A stretch of DNA of 5,480 bases from Neptuniibacter sp. (GTDB taxonomy: Bacteria; Pseudomonadota; Gammaproteobacteria; Pseudomonadales; Balneatricaceae): NCBI GenBank assembly GCA_030149405.1, contig JASBRM010000108.1, positions 1-5,480 of the forward strand, read 5' to 3'. Of this stretch, positions 1-5,391 are shown one piece after another (position 1 is the stretch's first letter; each line of letters begins with the position of its first letter). The notes under the pieces were generated by a model that searched no databases, had not been told where the DNA came from, and worked only from the letters and a program-made list of their open reading frames with translations. The translations under genes and the position numbers were made by a program.

Positions 1-529
1 AAGTCGGTGTCTGACCACACCAGTAACCGTTACAGAACATTGCCCGCGTTTTGGCATTGCTAAAATCATAGCTGCCATCTGTAGATAAGGTGACACCGAA
101 GTCATCCATCGCATCCACAGCGGTTTCTTCTTCCTTCATCACCGTATACGGAACATTAATACTGCCCGGAATCGTCAAACGGTAATGCCAACCTTCAGTA
201 CGCGTATCAACAATCAGAACATTTTCATCTTCCTGTGATTGTTGCATATAACCCACAAATTCACGCTCTGCGATTGTTTCAACATCATAGGGTTCAAAAG
301 GACGAATCGGCTGCGGCATGCCTCTGAAAGTGGTGCTGTAAAGCTCGTTGATCGTATTTGCCGGATCCTGATTACGCATCACCTCTACTGGCTCGCCATC
401 ATGATCCACTGTAAAAGAATACAAGCCAGGAGCGATCATGGCTTTTTTACTTCCACCTTCAGCTAATACTGCAGGTGATGCCGCCAGTGCTGTAACCAAA
501 GCCAGACTTGTAACTGTACGTTTGAGCAT
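1..529 (-). CDS. Exported rhodanese-like domain protein, C-terminus cut by window edge
   Basis: My reading of the minus strand from ATG at 529-527 gives 176 codons with no stop before the left edge, so this is the N-terminal part of a longer protein. Residues 1-23 form a Sec-type signal peptide: LKR, then a hydrophobic Ala/Leu core, then AVLA before EGG, with likely cleavage after Ala23. The mature protein should be periplasmic. Residues about 80-176 look like a rhodanese fold: the strand VLIVDTR (104-110), the turn IPGSINVPY (120-128), and a cysteine loop FCNGYWCGQTP (165-175). Cys166 would be the sulfur-accepting cysteine by family analogy; Cys171 is a second cysteine in the same loop. The family moves sulfane sulfur or does related thiol chemistry; the substrate here is unknown. 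An AGAGG ribosome-binding site (540-536) sits 6 bases before the ATG and supports this start. The gene lies downstream of the DUF3087 gene on the same strand, with a 105-base gap. Confidence 0.85.
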   Translation of the reverse strand, partial: MLKRTVTSLALVTALAASPAVLAEGGSKKAMIAPGLYSFTVDHDGEPVEVMRNQDPANTINELYSTTFRGMPQPIRPFEPYDVETIAEREFVGYMQQSQEDENVLIVDTRTEGWHYRLTIPGSINVPYTVMKEEETAVDAMDDFGVTLSTDGSYDFSNAKTRAMFCNGYWCGQTPT

Positions 530-535
530 CTCACA

Positions 536-540
536 CCTCT
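536..540 (-). promoter_or_regulatory. Ribosome-binding site of the rhodanese gene
   Basis: On the minus strand AGAGG lies 6 bases before the ATG at 529. This good Shine-Dalgarno match fixes the start codon and therefore the signal peptide. Confidence 0.7.
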
Positions 541-569
541 TTTGATTATAAATTTATGATTATTAGTTA

Positions 570-596
570 TATCTGTGATTTTCACATAAACAGATA
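570..596. promoter_or_regulatory. Nested dyad upstream of the rhodanese gene, possible operator
   Basis: TATCTGT (570-576) and ACAGATA (590-596) are perfect inverted repeats. Overlapping the left arm is a second dyad, TGTGA-TTT-TCACA (574-586). On the minus strand a -10-like TATAAC (571-566) borders the dyad, about 40 bases before the rhodanese ATG. This arrangement fits a regulated promoter for the rhodanese gene, but no good -35 is visible and no regulator family can be named. The 3-base centre of the inner dyad is too short for a normal CRP site. Confidence 0.3.
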
Positions 597-634
597 GCAA
601 GAACCATGCTCGATGCTTTAGACATTAGATGTAA

Positions 635-1144
635 CTAATTTAACTCCTCAAGCAAGTCTATGCTGAACTGATGAGCATCTGCGGACAGGCCTTGTTTATC
701 ACATTCAGCCAGGAACTTTGCTTCCCGATCGACTGTTTCGTTATACCCAAACTCATTCTTTTCCAACATCTGCAACTGCAGGGTTGCCTTGTGATAAAAA
801 GCTAAAACCGTTGCAGCAGTCTGATTGCCACTCTGCAGAAGGTCTTCCCATTTGTGTCGGTGGTTTTGAATTTTTAAAGCGGTGCGTTTCAGATTCCAGC
901 TGTAGCGGAGATCATCAAAAAACGGTTTGGTATACACCTGAGAATAGATCAGTACTGTTATCAACAACCCAATCAGAACACCGGCCATATTTACAGCCAT
1001 GTTCTCACCCTCAGGGTTACCGTAATAATTTCTCAGTAAGGCACTGATGCTCAATGCAAAAACTGCAAAAATAGAGCAAAAAATAATGGCAACCTTGCGC
1101 TGCTTCTTTTGATAACTCTCTTTGTCGATCTCTCTTAATTCCAC
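635..1144 (-). CDS. DUF3087-type two-helix inner-membrane protein, function unknown
   Basis: The protein is 169 residues if it starts at GTG 1144-1142. An earlier in-frame GTG at 1162-1160 would add six residues, but an in-frame TAG lies two codons before it. I prefer the inner start because AAGGG lies 7 bases before it and none precedes the outer one, and because the family, as I remember it, begins close to the motif EIDKExY seen here. In this numbering, residues 17-37 and about 49-70 are membrane helices joined by a short polar loop. The remaining 100 residues are soluble and helical: a KPFxxDLRYSWNLK segment after helix 2, an ATVLAFYHKATLQLQMLE segment, and an acidic C-terminal tail. The size, two N-terminal helices and motif order fit DUF3087, a gammaproteobacterial family without known function; the assignment is from memory of the family. 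It is divergent from queE and may be co-transcribed with the rhodanese gene. Confidence 0.75.
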   Translation of the reverse strand: MELREIDKESYQKKQRKVAIIFCSIFAVFALSISALLRNYYGNPEGENMAVNMAGVLIGLLITVLIYSQVYTKPFFDDLRYSWNLKRTALKIQNHRHKWEDLLQSGNQTAATVLAFYHKATLQLQMLEKNEFGYNETVDREAKFLAECDKQGLSADAHQFSIDLLEELN

Positions 1145-1151
1145 TGTACTA

Positions 1152-1156
1152 CCCTT
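1152..1156 (-). promoter_or_regulatory. Ribosome-binding site that selects the inner GTG start
   Basis: AAGGG on the minus strand lies 7 bases before the GTG at 1144-1142. It sits inside the six extra codons of the longer reading frame, whose own GTG (1162) has no Shine-Dalgarno match upstream. This favours the 169-residue product. Confidence 0.5.
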
Positions 1157-1184
1157 ATTCACTGTCTAAACTTTGATCAACCGC

Positions 1185-1212
1185 TTGAAGTTCGGTCGTA
1201 CCCGTGTAGACT
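1185..1212 (+). promoter_or_regulatory. queE: Possible sigma-70 promoter of queE
   Basis: TTGAAG (1185-1190), a 16-base spacer and TAGACT (1207-1212) match the sigma-70 pattern moderately well. Transcription would start near 1219, giving a leader of about 28 bases. This is too short for a preQ1 riboswitch, and none is recognisable. The call rests on sequence pattern only. Confidence 0.3.
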
Positions 1213-1246
1213 TGGCGCCTCGAAAAAATTCTTTCTAGCACAAGCC

Positions 1247-1879
1247 ATGTATTCCGTAAAAGAAATTTTCTTCAGCCTTCAGGGTGAAGGCGCTCAATCC
1301 GGGCGTGCCGCTATCTTCTGTCGCTTTACAGGCTGCAATTTATGGTCTGGGAGAGAACAGGACAGAGCGTCTGCCGTATGCGATTTCTGCGATACAGATT
1401 TTGTCGGTACCGACGGTCAGAATGGTGGTAAATTTTCGACTGCTGAGGAACTGTGTAAATACCTGAGAAGTTTTTGGCCACTTCACAGTGCTACCCCGCC
1501 TTATATAATTTTCACCGGTGGTGAGCCCGCTCTGCAACTGGATCAGGATCTGGTAGACACCTGCCACGAATTTGATTTTGAAATAGCTATTGAAACTAAT
1601 GGTACAAAACCTCTTCCAGAAGGTATTGATTGGATTTGTGTGAGCCCAAAAGCAGATGCAGAGATTGTGATTATCCGCGGAGATGAACTAAAACTGGTTT
1701 ACCCTCAACCGCTGGCTACACCTGAACAATTTTCCGCACTGGAATTCGATCATTTCTATCTACAGCCGATGGACGGCCCGGATCGAAAGAAAGTCACTCA
1801 GGCAACCATTGAATATTGTATGCAACACCCACAATGGAAATTAAGTCTGCAGAATCACAAAGTCCTTGGAATAGACTGA
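1247..1879 (+). CDS. queE: 7-carboxy-7-deazaguanine synthase QueE (radical SAM)
   Basis: This enzyme converts 6-carboxy-5,6,7,8-tetrahydropterin to 7-carboxy-7-deazaguanine, using S-adenosylmethionine, a 4Fe-4S cluster and magnesium. It is the step before QueC makes preQ0 for tRNA queuosine. The 210-residue length is normal. The N-terminal substrate segment FSLQGEGAQSGR (9-20) is present. The cluster cysteines are Cys30, Cys45 and Cys48, in the CX14CX2C spacing peculiar to one QueE subgroup rather than the CX3CX2C of most radical-SAM proteins. Further conserved blocks are FTGGEPALQ (89-97, SAM binding), IETNGT (115-120), VSPKAD (132-137), ELKLVYP (147-153), YLQPMDGP (171-178) and the C-terminal NHKVLGID (203-210). 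No clear Shine-Dalgarno sequence precedes the ATG, but the protein begins exactly where the family does. queC and queD are not in the window. The gene converges on the BASS transporter with 15 bases between stop codons. Confidence 0.97.
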   Translation: MYSVKEIFFSLQGEGAQSGRAAIFCRFTGCNLWSGREQDRASAVCDFCDTDFVGTDGQNGGKFSTAEELCKYLRSFWPLHSATPPYIIFTGGEPALQLDQDLVDTCHEFDFEIAIETNGTKPLPEGIDWICVSPKADAEIVIIRGDELKLVYPQPLATPEQFSALEFDHFYLQPMDGPDRKKVTQATIEYCMQHPQWKLSLQNHKVLGID

Positions 1880-1894
1880 GCCTGTTTCAATCAT

Positions 1895-2776
1895 TCAGAC
1901 CAGACTGCCCTCAGAGCTTTTCTGAGGCCAGTTTCTGTACGCTATGAGTGCAAATGCTGGAATGTTCATCAAAACGCCGTAGATCAAAGCACTGGCGGAC
2001 ATCTCAGGATTCTGCAATATGCCTCCTGTCACCAATAAAGCTATGGCCGCATTCTGAATGCCAACCTCAACCGATAAGGTCAAACCTTGCTGGTTGCTGA
2101 GTTGTGCTTTTCTGGCAATCACATAACCGATCAACATAGCTGCAGTTACCAGCGTTAAAACAGCGGGCCCTGTTAGAAGGATCAGATCAGGTAACCGCTC
2201 CCAGTTGCTTTTAACGATCGCAAACACCACCAGAATCAGAAAAGTAGCCGCAGCATACTTAATGAATTTCTGAGCACGTTCACAAAAGCCAGGCCACTTC
2301 CGGTATATCAGAATGCCAAGAACGGCAGGCAGTACTGAAATCACCAGTAACTTGAGAATTGTTACCCCCACAGGAAAAGCCAAAGCCTGCTCCTGCCCCA
2401 GAATCAGGCTAATCGCTATCAGAGTCATAAATGGCATTGTAAAAGGGGTAATCAAGCCAGTAATGCCTGTGAGACAAACGGACAGGGCCGTGTCTCCCCG
2501 ACACAGGTAGGTGATCATATTGGAGGTCGCTCCTCCTGGGGCAAAGGTCAAAACCATGATACCCACCGCAAGCGCTGCTGGAAGGTTGAATAAAACAACA
2601 ATCAACGCTCCAAGTAACGGGAGTATCAAAAGCTGAGCCAGCACACCCAACACAACGGCTTTCGGCTCGCGAAGCAGTAAAAGAAAATCAGAAGGTTTTA
2701 AAGACATACCCACCCCCAACATTATTAAAAATAATGCCAACGGGAGAACGACCTGAGTGACGATACTGCCTTCCAT
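1895..2776 (-). CDS. Bile acid:sodium symporter (BASS) family transporter
   Basis: The 293-residue protein is almost entirely hydrophobic, with nine to ten predicted helices, and matches the SBF/BASS family of sodium-coupled inner-membrane carriers. Signature blocks are FAPGGATSN (78-86) and VEVGIQNAA (236-244), which form the crossed-helix core. Compared from memory with the crystallised Neisseria ASBT homologue, all side chains that bind the two sodium ions are present at matching spacing: Gln48, Ser85, Asn86, Ser99, Thr103, Glu237 and Gln241. Sodium coupling is therefore well supported. The substrate is not: bacterial BASS proteins carry various organic anions, and bile acid is unlikely for a free-living marine organism. 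The ATG has a good AAGGA (2786-2782) 5 bases upstream. The gene stands alone, convergent with queE and divergent from the CDF gene. Confidence 0.92.
   Translation of the reverse strand: MEGSIVTQVVLPLALFLIMLGVGMSLKPSDFLLLLREPKAVVLGVLAQLLILPLLGALIVVLFNLPAALAVGIMVLTFAPGGATSNMITYLCRGDTALSVCLTGITGLITPFTMPFMTLIAISLILGQEQALAFPVGVTILKLLVISVLPAVLGILIYRKWPGFCERAQKFIKYAAATFLILVVFAIVKSNWERLPDLILLTGPAVLTLVTAAMLIGYVIARKAQLSNQQGLTLSVEVGIQNAAIALLVTGGILQNPEMSASALIYGVLMNIPAFALIAYRNWPQKSSEGSLV
1902..1934 (+). terminator. Likely rho-independent terminator of queE, inside the 3' end of the opposing gene
   Basis: CCTCAGA (1909-1915) and TCTGAGG (1921-1927) form a perfect 7-base-pair stem with a 5-base loop. Beyond one C-C mismatch the stem continues as CTG (1905-1907) with CAG (1929-1931). 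On the plus strand it is followed by TTTCTGT, a weak U-rich tail. It begins 23 bases after the queE stop and overlaps the last codons of the minus-strand transporter gene. On the minus strand no T tract follows, so it probably serves queE only. Confidence 0.5.
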
Positions 2777-2781
2777 GTTAT

Positions 2782-2786
2782 TCCTT
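2782..2786 (-). promoter_or_regulatory. Ribosome-binding site of the BASS transporter
   Basis: AAGGA on the minus strand lies 5 bases before the ATG at 2776-2774. It supports the start used here. Confidence 0.65.
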
Positions 2787-2828
2787 TCTGTTTTGTCTTA
2801 CCTTTGGACTAAGAATATAAAAAAAATA

Positions 2829-2858
2829 ATCCTAACAACAGCGTTTTGCACCGCAAAA
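2829..2858 (-). promoter_or_regulatory. Possible promoter of the BASS gene with overlapping dyad
   Basis: On the minus strand TTGCGG (2856-2851), a 16-base spacer and TAGGAT (2834-2829) form a plausible sigma-70 promoter with a leader of about 45 bases. The -35 lies inside a perfect dyad, TTTTGC-N3-GCAAAA (2844-2858), which is well placed to be a repressor or activator site. No regulator can be named from the sequence. Confidence 0.35.
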
Positions 2859-2910
2859 AGTTATTCAAAAACAGTAAATACAAGGCCTAAGGGCCAATAC
2901 TCACACACTC

Positions 2911-2919
2911 TGTGGATAA
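2911..2919 (-). promoter_or_regulatory. Perfect DnaA-box match (TTATCCACA)
   Basis: TGTGGATAA on the plus strand is the exact complement of the DnaA consensus TTATCCACA. It lies within two copies of ACTCTGTG, an arrangement that resembles spaced boxes in gammaproteobacterial origins. I find only this one good box, and none of the usual origin neighbours (dnaA, dnaN, mnmG) is here, so an isolated DnaA site or chance are both possible. Confidence 0.35.
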
Positions 2920-3309
2920 CTCTGTGAATTAATACTTCAAAACAGCATGAAACACCCATAAATAGTGGCGTCAGATCAAACTGGTTAATTTTTAATCAAT
3001 ACCAACTTAACCCTTTAAAAACAATATGTTAATTATGTCAATATAGTAATTTAAGGTTTTTATAACGCACTAAGTTGATACACTTGCACTAAAAATGTCC
3101 AGCGGTGAAAAACTTCTTCCAGGATCAAACAAAAACAGCTGTAAAATCAGCGAAAAAGGCCCGCAGTAGCTATGTAATTCAAACAACCTGATGTTTCACG
3201 AAAAGATTTCTTCTCACTAGTGACCTGAATCAGCCAATTACTTGTCGATCTCAAAAATAAGTAGAGTTCCTGCTAGGATAATGGGATCTTAAATAACAAA
3301 ATATCTTCT

Positions 3310-4488
3310 ATGCACAGGGATTCTGCACAACAAAAAGCCGTCCATCAGGTCACCCTCATTGGGGCAGTTCTGGATGGGCTGCTCGGTTTCAGTAAGATCA
3401 TTATTGGCCACCTTTCCCATTCAGCGGGTCTGGTTGCTGATGGTATCCATTCAATTTCTGATCTATTTACAGATCTTGTTGTGCTGATCATTCTGAAATT
3501 CTCCGGGGAAGAACCAGATAAAGAACACCCTTGGGGACATGCACATTTTGAGACATTGGGTACTGTTCTACTCGGCAGTATCCTTATCGCCATTGCTGGG
3601 GCAATGATTTACGACAGTTCGCTCGCCCTCCTCAATACTTCTACCCTGCCGGTTCCTGAATGGCCAACATTGGTGGTTGCCGCAATCTCTGTTGCGGCAA
3701 AAGAATGGATTTACCGCTTTACCCTCAAAGTAGGCAAAGAAACTCGCTCAGATCTCCTGATAGCAAACGCCTGGCACAGCCGAACAGACGCTCTTTCTTC
3801 TATTGTGGTATTTATTGGCATTGCCGGAACTATGGCAGGTATTGCATGGTTAGATGCAATTGCTGCAATTATCGTGGCTGGGTTTGTTGCCAAGATAGGT
3901 TGGGATCTTTGTTGGAACAGCATCAAACAATTGGTTGGTACATCCTTGCCCGAAGAAGATATTGCACGTTACCAGTCTATCGTCATGTCCATTGAGGGAA
4001 TTCTGAGTGTTCATAGCTTCAAAAGCCGAGCCATGGGCAGTAAGAGCATTCTTGAATTGCATATCCAGGTAGCTCAGGATATTAGCGCTTCAGAAGGACA
4101 TCATCTCGGAGATCTTGCTTGTTATGAACTGAAGCAACAATGTGATGATATAGGCCATATCATTTATCACATAGATACATACGACGATGAAGAAATGGAC
4201 ACTGCTCCTTCATACAAACTACCCTTGCGTAATGAGATATGCTCCGTAATCGATTCTGCCTGTAATGAAGTATCAAACCAGCTTCAGCCTTATAAAGTTA
4301 CATTACATTACCAACCTAAACATATCGATATTGAAATTTTATTTCTGGAAAAGGATATGCATAGACTTCAGGGACCTGGGGTTAACTCAGACCAGTTAAT
4401 AGAGCTCATAAAAACGAAACTGGCACATCAGTTTCCGGATAAAAAATATTTTGGTTCAATTTATCTGGCCACGGGAATCATTAAGTGA
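3310..4488 (+). CDS. Cation diffusion facilitator (CDF) metal exporter with extended C-terminus
   Basis: This inner-membrane protein should export divalent metal, such as zinc or ferrous iron, in exchange for protons. Six helices lie at about 14-34, 38-63, 83-102, 117-136, 150-177 and 180-198. The transport site is complete: His47 and Asp51 in helix 2 (DGIHSISD) and His156 and Asp160 in helix 5 (NAWHSRTD). HPWGHAHFET (73-82) is the conserved loop after helix 2. A cytoplasmic dimerisation domain follows at about 213-292, and His235, His251, His264, His287 and Asp289 resemble in order and spacing the zinc ligands of E. coli FieF. The protein has 392 residues, whereas most family members have about 300; residues 303-392 form an extra domain with strand-helix pattern (KVTLHYQ, HIDIEILFLE). 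The HxxxD pair in both helices suits zinc or iron, but the metal is not certain. The ATG has no good Shine-Dalgarno, and an in-frame TAG at 3274 leaves no alternative ATG, GTG or TTG upstream. The next gene overlaps its stop. Confidence 0.93.
   Translation: MHRDSAQQKAVHQVTLIGAVLDGLLGFSKIIIGHLSHSAGLVADGIHSISDLFTDLVVLIILKFSGEEPDKEHPWGHAHFETLGTVLLGSILIAIAGAMIYDSSLALLNTSTLPVPEWPTLVVAAISVAAKEWIYRFTLKVGKETRSDLLIANAWHSRTDALSSIVVFIGIAGTMAGIAWLDAIAAIIVAGFVAKIGWDLCWNSIKQLVGTSLPEEDIARYQSIVMSIEGILSVHSFKSRAMGSKSILELHIQVAQDISASEGHHLGDLACYELKQQCDDIGHIIYHIDTYDDEEMDTAPSYKLPLRNEICSVIDSACNEVSNQLQPYKVTLHYQPKHIDIEILFLEKDMHRLQGPGVNSDQLIELIKTKLAHQFPDKKYFGSIYLATGIIK
4473..4476 (+). promoter_or_regulatory. Weak ribosome-binding site before the overlapping GTG start
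   Basis: GGGA lies 8 bases before the GTG at 4485, inside the last codons of the CDF gene. It is modest, so translation of the downstream gene probably relies largely on coupling through the GTGA overlap. Confidence 0.4.
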
Positions 4489-5099
4489 AGCAGTATTACC
4501 CTGAACAATCCTATTTTGCCCATGAAACAGAAGTTAAGCGTAGTAAATTTATAACTCATATTTCGCACACCACTGATAAATCAACCTCAGATTTATTCAT
4601 CGAATCTATTCAAAAACTGCACCCTAAAGCCAATCACAACTGTTGGGCCCGAATTGCCGGTTTAAGAGATAATCTAAGCTGCCGTCAGAGCAACGATGAT
4701 GGTGAACCCAAAGGAACTGCAGGTAAACCCATGCTGAATGTCCTTGAGCATAGCGATTTATGTGAAATCACTGTTGTAGTGACCCGGTATTTTGGTGGCA
4801 TCAAACTTGGCGCTGGGGGGCTGGTCCGTGCTTATAGCCAGGCAGTTCAGGAAGCCATTGAGCACCTTTCCGTTAGCGAATATCTTGCGAAATTTCATTT
4901 CACAATCGTACTTCCTTTTGAACTCGTCAGTGACGTAGAAAGGAAAATTGCAAATTCTGGTGCCAATATTTTAAACCGCGAGTGGGAATCTGAATTGAGA
5001 ATTTCCGGTGAAGGTACTGAAGATCAGCTTTTGGTTTTGGAACAAAATCTCAACTCACTACTGCATAAACTCAGCTACTCTTCAGACAAAGAAACTTAA
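4485..5099 (+). CDS. yigZ: YigZ/IMPACT family protein
   Basis: The 204-residue protein has the two-domain architecture of E. coli YigZ. Residues about 15-122 are the IMPACT/UPF0029 domain: EVKRSKFI (16-23), HPKANHNCWA (46-55), the signature DDGEPKGTAGKPML (71-84) and the glycine-rich VVVTRYFGGIKLGAGGLVRAY (97-117). Residues about 139-195 fit the DUF1949 ferredoxin-like C-terminal domain, which is weakly conserved. The eukaryotic relative IMPACT regulates the GCN2 kinase and structures suggest nucleic-acid or nucleotide binding, but the bacterial role is unknown. The start is GTG, overlapping the CDF stop as GTGA, so the two genes should be co-transcribed and translationally coupled. Its first residues align with the usual N-terminus, and no in-frame ATG near the start offers an alternative. 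In E. coli yigZ sits beside the potassium transporter gene trkH; here it sits beside a different transporter. No strong terminator hairpin follows. Confidence 0.93.
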   Translation: MKQYYPEQSYFAHETEVKRSKFITHISHTTDKSTSDLFIESIQKLHPKANHNCWARIAGLRDNLSCRQSNDDGEPKGTAGKPMLNVLEHSDLCEITVVVTRYFGGIKLGAGGLVRAYSQAVQEAIEHLSVSEYLAKFHFTIVLPFELVSDVERKIANSGANILNREWESELRISGEGTEDQLLVLEQNLNSLLHKLSYSSDKET

Positions 5100-5203
5100 T
5101 CGATACAGTTTTATTAGACCCCTCTGTTTTTAGGAAACCTTCATTTCTTACACTCTACAAAGCATTGAACCTGTTACTTCGCACATAAAAACAAACTACC
5201 GTT

Positions 5204-5275
5204 CAAAAAATATACACTTACCTTTTACAAGGGTAGCTACACTAAAAGTAAGAGAATCCGAAGCAAAAAATATAC
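5204..5275. repeat. 12-base direct repeat, two copies exactly 60 bases apart
   Basis: CAAAAAATATAC occurs at 5204-5215 and again at 5264-5275, each followed within two bases by TTA. Read on the minus strand each copy is a GTATATTTTTTG tract. Both are AT-rich, which raises the chance of coincidence. Confidence 0.5.
5217..5252. repeat. Bulged inverted repeat enclosing a perfect palindrome
   Basis: CTTACCTTTTA (5217-5227) pairs with TAAAAGTAAG (5243-5252) except for one extra C. Between them lies the palindrome GTAGCTAC (5233-5240). On the minus strand the outer hairpin is followed by TGTATATTTTTT, so it might act as a weak terminator for a minus-strand gene entering from the right edge. On the plus strand no T tract follows. 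Confidence 0.4.
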
Positions 5276-5289
5276 TTAATGTGAATTGA

Positions 5290-5343
5290 AGATTTTTCTT
5301 TAACCGCCGATAAAAAACAGACGTATAAATAAATGAAAAATCT
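5290..5343. repeat. 9-base perfect inverted repeat with 36-base spacer
   Basis: AGATTTTTC (5290-5298) and GAAAAATCT (5335-5343) are exact reverse complements. The long spacer and A/T-runs make a functional hairpin uncertain. Confidence 0.35.
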
Positions 5344-5391
5344 ATAACTTTTTAGAGGCGAGTCATTCCCAAATTTAAACGAGTGTTTTAA

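Larger units (their letters stand above)
2777..3309. other. 533-base gene-free divergent spacer
   Basis: This AT-rich spacer separates the divergent BASS and CDF genes. It holds the probable BASS promoter near the left end, a perfect DnaA-box match at 2911-2919, two ACTCTGTG copies 12 bases apart (2907-2914 and 2919-2926), and a perfect 10-base palindrome TCACTAGTGA (3214-3223). The longest ATG frames I read by eye are 24 codons (3095-3169, plus) and 32 codons (2861-2959, minus), without Shine-Dalgarno sequences or recognisable products. TAGGATAAT at 3274-3282 could contain a -10 for the CDF gene, but no -35 is seen at the right distance. I see no RNA gene. Confidence 0.6.

Noticed and set aside
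574..586. CRP/FNR-type site TGTGATTTTCACA
   Set aside because: The half-sites match CRP, but only 3 bases separate them where CRP needs 6, and FNR half-sites differ.
718..1047. 109-codon plus-strand frame opposite the DUF3087 gene
   Set aside because: It lies wholly antisense to a convincing membrane protein gene and its translation has no domain-like pattern.
1163..1246. preQ1 riboswitch before queE
   Set aside because: The queE leader is too short after the likely promoter, and no hairpin plus A-rich tail pattern of that class is seen.
2313..2510. 65-codon plus-strand frame opposite the BASS gene
   Set aside because: It is a shadow of the well-supported transporter, with basic, low-pattern translation.
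1247..2776. Functional link between queE and the BASS transporter as a deazaguanine uptake system
   Set aside because: The genes are convergent, not co-transcribed, and BASS proteins are not known to me as deazapurine carriers; known preQ0/preQ1 transporters belong to other families.
2861..2959. Small minus-strand frame of 32 residues across the DnaA box
   Set aside because: No Shine-Dalgarno before its ATG and no recognisable protein; it also covers likely regulatory sequence.
2880..3060. Replication origin suggested by the DnaA box and AT-rich stretch
   Set aside because: Only one perfect box is present, no cluster follows, and none of the genes that normally flank a gammaproteobacterial origin is in the window.
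3095..3169. Small plus-strand frame of 24 residues
   Set aside because: No ribosome-binding site, no recognisable protein, and a length expected by chance.
3192..3205. parS centromere-like sequence TGTTTCACG
   Set aside because: Only the left half matches the ParB site; the right half is GAAAAGAT rather than GTGAAACA, so the needed palindrome is missing.
3660..3995. 111-codon frame inside the CDF gene
   Set aside because: It is an alternative frame of a clear CDF gene, rich in Cys and Arg, without a domain pattern.
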